In this document: piece by piece, positions 1 to 5,066 of the stretch
How the letters are laid out: each line of letters opens with the position of its first letter
How positions within the stretch are numbered: position 1 is the stretch's first letter
Assembly (NCBI GenBank): GCA_024276775.1
Contig: JAJRWO010000027.1
Location: 1-5,066 of the forward strand
DNA length: 5,066 nt
Source of the DNA: Gammaproteobacteria bacterium
Lineage (GTDB): Bacteria; Pseudomonadota; Gammaproteobacteria; Tenderiales; Tenderiaceae
Reading direction: 5' to 3'
Notes under the pieces: generated by a model
The model's input: the letters and a program-made list of their open reading frames with translations, nothing else
What the model was told of the DNA's origin: nothing
The model's database searches: none
Made by a program: the position numbers and the translations under genes

Positions 1-227
1 CCTTGATTGAAAATATTGCGAAAATAATAGGCAGGCCAGTAGATTTGATTGATTTAAAAGTGGTGGGGCAACCACTGTTTGGTCAGATTATGCAGCATGG
101 AAAAAGGCTTGTCGGTGATGATACCGGTTACGGCATATTATTAAGCCAATATTTATTGGATCAGGCTGATTTTTTACCCTATCGCCAACGCATTCTTGAT
201 GAGAGGAGGAGGGCATGGATCGGTTGA
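1..227 (+). CDS. mntA: MntA-like minimal nucleotidyltransferase antitoxin, C-terminal part (5' truncated by window)
   Basis: This is the last 75 or so codons of a minimal nucleotidyltransferase (MNT), the antitoxin partner of the HEPN toxin that follows. In studied HepT/MntA pairs the MNT protein transfers AMP from ATP to a tyrosine in the toxin's active site. The visible fragment reads without interruption from the window edge to TGA at 225-227. It contains GRPVDLIDLK, the strand that normally carries the third metal-binding acidic residue of Pol-beta-type nucleotidyltransferases, followed by a GKRL turn and a helical, Arg-rich tail (ILDERRRAWIG). The diagnostic GS-x10-DxD motif would lie upstream, outside the window, so catalytic competence cannot be judged. 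The TTG at position 3 is only a possible internal codon, because family members are roughly 130-140 residues long. The end overlaps the toxin start by 13 nt, which implies one operon with coupled translation. The family call rests on the fragment plus the partner gene. Confidence 0.82.
   Translation, partial: LIENIAKIIGRPVDLIDLKVVGQPLFGQIMQHGKRLVGDDTGYGILLSQYLLDQADFLPYRQRILDERRRAWIG
204..212 (+). promoter_or_regulatory. Strong Shine-Dalgarno for hepT, inside mntA
   Basis: The stretch AGGAGGAGG holds two overlapping copies of the full AGGAGG consensus, 2 to 5 nt before the ATG at 215. It lies inside the antitoxin coding sequence, where it encodes part of the Arg-rich tail. It fixes the toxin start at 215 and indicates efficient initiation directly coupled to antitoxin translation. 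Confidence 0.75.
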
Positions 228-640
228 TAGTTGAAGAGAAGCTTGAATCACTGCGTCGCTGTTTGCAGCGGATCGAAGATAAGTGTCCGGATAACGTTGT
301 TGAGCTTGAGCAAGATATTGATGTGCAGGATATTATTACACTTAATCTTACGAGGGCTGTGCAGTTAAGTGTTGATATTGCTGCCCATTGGATAGCAGGT
401 GTTAAGGATATCGCTGTTCCGGCCACGATGGGCGGAGGGTTTGAAGCTTTAGCGCAGAAGGGGCTTGTCAGCGATATCATTGCTGAGCGTATGAAGTTAG
501 CTGTAGGGTTTCGTAATATAGCGGTTCATCGGTATGAAGTAATTAACTGGCAAATTGTGTATGCGATATGTCAGCATCGCTTGTCTGATTTCTCGGCCTT
601 CGCCAAGGCTGCTTTTGATTCGTTGCCGGATCATCATTAA
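215..640 (+). CDS. hepT: HepT-like HEPN-domain RNase toxin (type VII toxin-antitoxin)
   Basis: This is a complete 141-residue protein, a normal length for the HepT/DUF86 family of all-helical HEPN ribonucleases. The family hallmark R-x4-H-x-Y is intact as RNIAVHRY (Arg100, His105, Tyr107). Arg and His form the RNase site, and in characterised homologues Tyr is the residue AMPylated by the MNT partner. Other family features are the N-terminal helix with EEKLESLRRCLQRI, the segment DVQDIITLNLTRAVQLSVDI, and the MGGGFEALAQKGLVSDIIAERM stretch leading to the active site. Known members dimerise and attack RNA; tRNA cleavage is reported for one. The substrate here cannot be read from sequence. The ATG at 215 has a doubled AGGAGG just upstream and overlaps the antitoxin stop. 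No clear terminator follows the TAA at 638-640. All key residues are present, so the toxin looks functional. Family assignment is firm, and activity is inferred. Confidence 0.9.
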   Translation: MDRLIVEEKLESLRRCLQRIEDKCPDNVVELEQDIDVQDIITLNLTRAVQLSVDIAAHWIAGVKDIAVPATMGGGFEALAQKGLVSDIIAERMKLAVGFRNIAVHRYEVINWQIVYAICQHRLSDFSAFAKAAFDSLPDHH

Positions 641-1070
641 ATAAAAAATATATCAGGTGTCTGGTCGTAATAATAGCAGGGTGAAACCTATGGGGATGCA
701 CTGTTGATGAGTAATGGCCTTCATCACTTTTCGCATTACCGATAATTTCAAAATGAACTTCGATAAATTGCCCGATCTCCTTGTGTCGCAGGTCTATTTT
801 GTACAAGCGTATTGCTTACTTGCGTTTCTCTTCTTGAGCCTTGAGCCTCTGGGAATAATTAATGTTCATTGATGCAGCATATCCCCATAAGACAGCCGAA
901 TTAATACCTTAATGAGTATACGTTTCGGTTTAACCGTAGGTCTTCACTGTATCCAAGATGCGGTAGCCATGCAGCCAATTTCATCGCAGAAAATAGTTGA
1001 AAATCATGGGCCACAACACAATTATAGGTTACTCACGTATTGAATTTACAGTAGAATCGGGCCGCTAAAT

Positions 1071-1107
1071 ATAAATATAAAAATAAACCTGCTTTCTAAA
1101 CGCAGGT
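1071..1107 (-). terminator. Possible leftward intrinsic terminator (hairpin 1087-1107 with T-rich tail)
   Basis: ACCTGC at 1087-1092 and GCAGGT at 1102-1107 form a perfect 6-bp stem with a 9-nt loop. On the minus strand the stem is followed by TTATTTTTATATTTATA (complement of roughly 1070-1086), a T-rich tail suited to Rho-independent termination of leftward transcripts. On the plus strand no U-tract follows. The stem is short and the tail is interrupted by A, so this is a moderate to weak candidate. No leftward gene ending here was found. Confidence 0.3.
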
Positions 1108-1120
1108 GGGTAGAGAAAAG

Positions 1121-1143
1121 GTGCCTGGGCATAATCCAGGTAC
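1121..1143. other. 8-bp hairpin in spacer
   Basis: GTGCCTGG at 1121-1128 pairs with CCAGGTAC at 1136-1143, leaving a 7-nt loop GCATAAT. As plus-strand RNA all eight positions pair, one of them G-U. It sits 13 nt after the preceding hairpin, so the two form a double stem-loop. On the minus strand the stem is followed by CTTTTCTCT, a poor U-tract; on the plus strand by an A-tract. It may belong to a structured leader or an old terminator. No known riboswitch consensus was recognised. Confidence 0.3.
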
Positions 1144-1386
1144 TTCATAAAAAATAAAAATGGAATGGTGCTGGGTGATGAAAATCACAATAGGCTTGTT
1201 CCTGATAAATATGAAGGCAGTTAAGGGATGATTAACCATTCAGTCGGTATTTTTGCGTGTCTTATCGGGCGTTTTACGTTGCGGATGACGCTTTCCAGTA
1301 CTTTTTTGTCTGTGTTTTTAGAAGAGCACCTTGGCCTCATTAGCGCCAAAGACATCGCGTGGAAAGGCATGTGGAAGGCCGTGTGT

Positions 1387-1414
1387 ATAAAAAATAAAAG
1401 TGCGTCTTGCGCAC
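1387..1414 (-). terminator. Possible leftward intrinsic terminator (hairpin 1400-1414)
   Basis: GTGCG at 1400-1404 and CGCAC at 1410-1414 form a GC-rich 5-bp stem with a 5-nt loop. On the minus strand the stem is followed immediately by TTTTATTTTTTAT (complement of 1387-1399), the best terminator-like arrangement in the window. It would stop transcription coming from the direction of the RHS gene. No minus-strand gene is visible there, so it could instead limit antisense transcription or be a relic. The short stem keeps the call modest. Confidence 0.4.
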
Positions 1415-1439
1415 CCAACAAAAGAAACGCTCTTGTTGG
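1415..1439. other. 7-bp hairpin upstream of the RHS gene
   Basis: CCAACAA at 1415-1421 pairs with TTGTTGG at 1433-1439 around an 11-nt loop. It directly abuts the 1400-1414 hairpin and lies about 50 nt before the RHS start codon, so both would fall in the 5' untranslated leader if transcription began upstream. No U-tract follows on either strand, and its role is unknown. Confidence 0.25.
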
Positions 1440-1475
1440 ACAGCAGGGGTATAAAAAATCCCATATGTCAGTCGC

Positions 1476-1480
1476 AAGGG
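1476..1480 (+). promoter_or_regulatory. Shine-Dalgarno of the RHS gene
   Basis: AAGGG lies 7 nt before the ATG at 1488, an ordinary spacing. It supports this start over later in-frame ATGs, and the protein begun here has a proper signal peptide. Confidence 0.65.
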
Positions 1481-1487
1481 ATATATT

Positions 1488-4400
1488 ATGAATTTCCTGA
1501 ATAAAAAATTAAAACACTTTGTTATTGCTTTTTCTGTTTATGGAATGACATTATCGACAAGCGCACTTGGCAACGTTTGTCTCCCGGATCACGGTCTTGT
1601 GAGCACTGAATTTGGTAATGATTCCAGTGATTATCTGGATAGCTATGGTGGGGTAACGCTCAATAAAACCCTGATCCTGTTGAATGATTTTGAAAACATA
1701 AGTGGTGCGACCTATGACCCGGTGCGAGGTGAGGTTGTGTTTGTGGGCAAAGCATTCCCAGCGGGAGTCCCCGTGAATGAGAAAATCGACATGGATGATT
1801 TAGTGGTCGCAATGAAGTCGATTTTTACCATGAAACAAGATCCAGGGATTACATTTTACGCTCAAGATAAATCCCGATCCTTTAGTACGGGCCTGTGGGA
1901 TGTGACCTATTTCGGTGCCACTAAAGATACGGGATTTGGCCAGATTTTATATGAGGCGGATTATTTATTAAAACTTTTGTCATTAGGAATCGCCATGATA
2001 GATGGCCAGAATTATGAGAAAATTAAAACCGCATTTCCCGACATTGTTGCCTGGGGGTATGAGAGTTTTGCTGAAGGACTGTTTAAAGAAGAGTTGCGTT
2101 TGATTGATAATAATGGCGATAGAATATCGGTTGAATTTTGGTTTTCACCTAAAACTGTCACCTTGATTCGAACAGGCGAGACATCACATGACACTGCCTT
2201 TGTTTTTGATGAAATGGAAATGCAGGTCAACGTTAAACTAAGAGATAAAAATGATGCCGAAGCTGTTGTTGGTACATATAATCCGAAGATTTTAACAATC
2301 GCCGAAGACTTTGCCGCGCACATTACTCAATATTATAATGAATATTCTGAGATTCCAGCTGCTGCGGTGCTGAAAAAATTGAAACGCCTGGGCAAAATCA
2401 CCGCTTTGGTGCGCTGGTTGAGAGACAGTGGCATCCCCATCGATATGTCATTTTTGCGTGACTACAAAGCCACAGAATTTGAGACAACCCCTGCCGTTGT
2501 CAGAATATTACAAGTGTGTAAAGACGATGCTAATAAGGGTATTAGCCTTGTCGGCAGCGGTGAATATGCGTGGGATATACTCTGTAATCAGCAGATTCAA
2601 GGCGGAATTATTTATGATCGTTTAAATGATTATCCCATATCTACCGATAACGCAGACCTCGACACACTGACTTCACTGGCGCTCCAAAATGATCGTGCAA
2701 TCACCCCTCAAAATATAACCGACATGATGTCGTGGAACCCCGGAGACATCAGCATTGCGGGTAATGCAAATTTACTGGCCGTTGCCCAGACACTGGGGCG
2801 TAGTGAAAAAGACGGCAACCATAGTTTTACGTCAGTGGATCTTGGTTTCCCAAATCAAGCCGGTCAGCCGCTTGCGTTAACGCGCTATTACGATTCTTTT
2901 TCCAATGTGAGCAGTGGCTTTGGCCCGGGCTGGTCAGAATTACCGTTTGAATTACAGTTTACGACTGCGCGTGATTATCTGTGTCCTGAAGGTTGGATTG
3001 ACGGCTGGGTGTGTGACAGAAGCCTTGATAAAAACGGCCGGCTAGTCAGTTTGGCAACCTACATAAATGCCCACCCACAGATCAACGTTATTGATCGTTT
3101 ATCAGCCAAAATACTGCCTTTTTATCCAATGGGTGTTACGTCCTGGATCAATAATGAAACGGGCGAAGAAAGGAACATGATTCGTTATGGCTCGGTAAGA
3201 ACAAATGATGTGCTGTCAGAAACGCCGTTCAGTTCAGGGGCCTATCTGTATGAGCAGCGTGGTACCCATGGACAGGTAACAAAGAAAGTGCATTTTCAAA
3301 GCGTGGATAATACCTTGGGGGCTTCATACTATGCCGTACCAAACTTTGTCGGCACCCCGGTCGCCAATGGTAATGATGTGTGGCTGGAATATATATACGA
3401 TGCGAGCCACCGTCGTCTGCTAACGATTGAAGCGGATAACGGCCAGCGCATTCATATTGACTACAACGGTGACCGCATTCAACGTGCTGGATTTAACAGT
3501 GCCGCAGGACGGCGTGAAGTAAATTATACCTATGATGCCCATAACCGCTTGGCAAGCGTGACCAAAGCGGGCCGCACCCTGCGTTACACCTATCAATCTG
3601 ACAACGCCTCAGAGGCCGTGGTCAGCACAATTAAAGACGAATTGCGCGGTGAAATTATTGTTGATGTGACGGCCGATCTTGAAAATCGTATGAGTGCATC
3701 ATTACCGGTGTCTGCTTCTGCACTGACACAAGCGGTGACATATGATCGCGGGGACGATGGCAGCAGCACCACAACGAAAACGACAACAGCAGGCCAACCA
3801 GCCAGAGTTGAACTAATCAAGCGTGATAGTCAATTGCGTCTTCAAAGAACAGACTATAGCGCAGAAATATCAGCAGGCGTCGTGGAAACTTTTTCCAGCA
3901 TAAACGAATACGGCCCCGACAATAATATCTTGGCTGGTCCGGCTGAAATCACTGATGCACGCGGCAATAAAACGAAATACAGCTATGACAACAGGGGCCG
4001 TGTCACCAGCATCATCGATGCGCTTGATCGTAGCACCACGATAAAGTATGGCTTTGATGCCGCAGGCGTATTGCCAGTGATTATCATGACTGACGCCGAG
4101 GGTCGGGACAGTGCGCAGGTGTTGGATGCGCTTGGCCGATTGCAAACAGTGCGTCGCCGTGTCACCGGGTTGAGTGTCAATATCGACAATCCTGACGTGC
4201 CTAAATATTCTTTTACGTTGCCGCCAGCAGGTTATACACAAACGACCCAATACGATCCAGTGAGCGGTGCGGTGGCGAGTGTCACCAACTCAGCCAATGA
4301 AACGGTGTCTGTGTTAGACCGTGATGCGTTTGGCCAAACCAAAATAATTGAGTCGGCAGCCGGTTATAAAACCAAGTACGGTTATGACGGTCTGGCACGT

Positions 4401-5066
4401 AGAATATCGATGCAAGGTCCGACCGATGTCGTGCCTGTGACACTGGCTTATTATGACAGCGGCGTCAGGCAAGATTCACTCAGTCACATTGTCACCCCCA
4501 TCGGCACTGTCCGACAAGATTATGACGTGATTAATCGCAAAAGCAGCCGCACTGACGCACGCGGCGTGACGATATCTAAATTTTATAATGGCAAGGAACA
4601 ACTGATCGGCGTAGTCGAGCTTTCGCCCGACAGCGAATCGGTGCTCATCACCCGTTATTTTTACAATGTGTTTAACAAACTGGGTTTTAAGCTCCTGCCC
4701 AATGGCTCTCGGGTTGATTATGACTATGACGGTTTTGACCGTCTTATCAGCATGCGCGAAAGCGATGGCGATGATGCGATTGACCCAACCGTCACACCCG
4801 TGCTGACCGATCAACCCGAATTACAAACGGCGGATGCAAACAGCCCGTTCAACCTGTTCATTAATGCGACCACCAGCGCGAATGGCCTGAGTTATTTTTT
4901 GGTGTCTGCCCCTGAAGGCATGACGATTAATGCCCGCACTGGGCTGATCAGCTGGACACCCACCGCAAGTCAAAACAGCGACATCACCTATAACGTAGTC
5001 GTAATACTGGTCGGCAGCGATGGCGGTGTCAGCCATGTTCAATTCGGTATTGACGTTGGCAAAACA
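1488..5066 (+). CDS. Secreted RHS/YD-repeat protein with novel N-terminal module and Ig-like domain (3' truncated by window)
   Basis: One frame stays open for 1193 codons to the window edge. Residues 1-28 form a Sec signal peptide: basic MNFLNKKLKH, a hydrophobic core, probable cleavage after ALG. Residues 60-330 form a module with YDPVRGEVVFVGK (76-88), DPGITF (118-123), FGATKDTGFGQILYEADYLL (142-161) and TALVRWLRDSGIPID (305-319); it resembles N-terminal regions of some large exported proteins, but I cannot name the family. Residues 330-440 are unassigned. The RHS entry segment follows, with LTRYYDS (464-470) and FGPGW (478-482). YD repeats run to about residue 1090, with tyrosines near 637, 682, 833, 922, 966, 1012 and 1080. 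Residues 1099-1193 resemble a He_PIG Ig-like domain (GMTINARTGLISWTPT, 1144-1159). RHS repeats form a hollow beta-shell that often encloses a C-terminal effector, here outside the window. No PAAR domain is seen, so export looks Sec-dependent rather than by type VI secretion. The RHS call is firm; toxin activity is unproven. Confidence 0.9.
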   Translation, partial: MNFLNKKLKHFVIAFSVYGMTLSTSALGNVCLPDHGLVSTEFGNDSSDYLDSYGGVTLNKTLILLNDFENISGATYDPVRGEVVFVGKAFPAGVPVNEKIDMDDLVVAMKSIFTMKQDPGITFYAQDKSRSFSTGLWDVTYFGATKDTGFGQILYEADYLLKLLSLGIAMIDGQNYEKIKTAFPDIVAWGYESFAEGLFKEELRLIDNNGDRISVEFWFSPKTVTLIRTGETSHDTAFVFDEMEMQVNVKLRDKNDAEAVVGTYNPKILTIAEDFAAHITQYYNEYSEIPAAAVLKKLKRLGKITALVRWLRDSGIPIDMSFLRDYKATEFETTPAVVRILQVCKDDANKGISLVGSGEYAWDILCNQQIQGGIIYDRLNDYPISTDNADLDTLTSLALQNDRAITPQNITDMMSWNPGDISIAGNANLLAVAQTLGRSEKDGNHSFTSVDLGFPNQAGQPLALTRYYDSFSNVSSGFGPGWSELPFELQFTTARDYLCPEGWIDGWVCDRSLDKNGRLVSLATYINAHPQINVIDRLSAKILPFYPMGVTSWINNETGEERNMIRYGSVRTNDVLSETPFSSGAYLYEQRGTHGQVTKKVHFQSVDNTLGASYYAVPNFVGTPVANGNDVWLEYIYDASHRRLLTIEADNGQRIHIDYNGDRIQRAGFNSAAGRREVNYTYDAHNRLASVTKAGRTLRYTYQSDNASEAVVSTIKDELRGEIIVDVTADLENRMSASLPVSASALTQAVTYDRGDDGSSTTTKTTTAGQPARVELIKRDSQLRLQRTDYSAEISAGVVETFSSINEYGPDNNILAGPAEITDARGNKTKYSYDNRGRVTSIIDALDRSTTIKYGFDAAGVLPVIIMTDAEGRDSAQVLDALGRLQTVRRRVTGLSVNIDNPDVPKYSFTLPPAGYTQTTQYDPVSGAVASVTNSANETVSVLDRDAFGQTKIIESAAGYKTKYGYDGLARRISMQGPTDVVPVTLAYYDSGVRQDSLSHIVTPIGTVRQDYDVINRKSSRTDARGVTISKFYNGKEQLIGVVELSPDSESVLITRYFYNVFNKLGFKLLPNGSRVDYDYDGFDRLISMRESDGDDAIDPTVTPVLTDQPELQTADANSPFNLFINATTSANGLSYFLVSAPEGMTINARTGLISWTPTASQNSDITYNVVVILVGSDGGVSHVQFGIDVGKT

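Larger units (their letters stand above)
641..1487. other. AT-rich intergenic region without a convincing gene
   Basis: I read both strands in all frames between the toxin stop and the RHS start. Frames are broken every few dozen codons and give no recognisable protein motif. What can be seen: a weak 6-bp hairpin at 705-710/721-726 (TGATGA/TCATCA) followed by CTTTT, which could act as a poor terminator for the TA operon and is mutually exclusive with a second hairpin at 711-716/734-739 (GTAATG/CATTAC); a 7-bp tandem duplication TTGAGCC at 834-847; a small dyad CGGTT-T-AACCG at 926-936; a cluster of hairpins at 1087-1143 and 1400-1439, listed separately; and an 87-codon ORF at 1228-1491 of doubtful reality. 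No tRNA, CRISPR, integron attC site or insertion-sequence end was recognised, and no good -35/-10 pair was found in front of the RHS gene. The region may be a graveyard of lost genes, a long leader, or both. Confidence 0.6.
641..1509 (+). repeat. Dispersed ATAAAAAAT A-tract motif, five copies
   Basis: The 9-mer ATAAAAAAT occurs at 641-649, 1147-1155, 1387-1395, 1451-1459 and 1501-1509. A five-A variant (ATAAAAATAAA) lies at 1077-1087. Two copies extend to an identical 13-mer, ATAAAAAATAAAA, at 1147-1159 and 1387-1399. Two share GTATAAAAAAT, at 1385-1395 and 1449-1459. One copy directly follows the hepT stop, several flank hairpins, and the last lies in codons 5-8 of the RHS gene. A-tracts can bend DNA, bind H-NS-like proteins, or be the U-tracts of leftward terminators. 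Part of the recurrence is expected from the local AT richness. Confidence 0.45.

Noticed and set aside
543..806. Minus-strand ORF of 87 codons overlapping the hepT 3' end
   Set aside because: It starts at a TTG with an in-frame stop four codons upstream, shows no family motif, and half of it is antisense to hepT.
997..1025. TTGAAA-17 nt-AATTAT as a promoter for the RHS gene
   Set aside because: The -10 lacks its first T and matches only 4 of 6 positions, and it is about 460 bp from the gene. This is not better than chance in AT-rich DNA.
1221..1421. Minus-strand 66-codon ORF in the spacer
   Set aside because: No recognisable domain and no ribosome site. It is antisense to the equally doubtful plus-strand ORF, and the best leftward terminator lies at its start rather than its end.
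1450..1455. TATAAA close to the RHS start as a -10 box
   Set aside because: No acceptable -35 lies 16-18 bp upstream; the nearest, TTGTTG at 1434-1439, is only 10 bp away.
641..1487. Integron cassette junction or insertion-sequence remnant in the spacer
   Set aside because: I looked for attC core (GTTRRRY/RYYYAAC) pairs, terminal inverted repeats and transposase motifs and found none that hold up.
3593..5042. Several minus-strand ORFs of 68-126 codons opposite the RHS gene
   Set aside because: All lie within the continuous RHS frame, whose YD and Ig-like motifs show it is the real coding strand. They are shadow frames.

Overview
The window has three parts. The right-hand 70% is one very large open reading frame that runs off the right edge. 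The left end holds the last part of a toxin-antitoxin operon. Between them lies about 850 bp with no convincing gene. Base composition is moderate: AT-rich on the left and in the spacer, close to 50% GC at the right end. Shine-Dalgarno sequences are clear, and there is a Sec-type signal peptide. This fits a Gram-negative bacterium, and I would guess a gammaproteobacterium, but no taxonomic marker gene is present, so this is inference only.

Left end (1-640): the C-terminal part of a minimal nucleotidyltransferase antitoxin (MntA-like) overlaps by 13 nt a complete HEPN-domain toxin (HepT-like) with an intact R-x4-H-x-Y active-site motif. Together they form a HepT/MntA (type VII) pair. In characterised members the nucleotidyltransferase AMPylates the tyrosine of that motif and so silences an RNase.

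Middle (641-1487): AT-rich spacer. It contains several small hairpins, two of which look like intrinsic terminators for leftward transcription although no leftward gene is visible. It also holds recurring ATAAAAAAT tracts and one doubtful 87-codon ORF that touches the next gene.

Right part (1488 to the window end): the first 1193 codons of a secreted RHS/YD-repeat protein. From the N-terminus it has a signal peptide, an unusual module of about 400 residues whose family I cannot name, a classical RHS entry segment (LTRYYDS ... FGPGW), many degenerate YD repeats, and an Ig-like domain of the He_PIG type at the window edge. The C-terminal end, where RHS proteins usually carry their variable effector, lies outside the window. 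The TA pair and the RHS gene are both typical of accessory or conflict regions, but nothing here shows that they work together.
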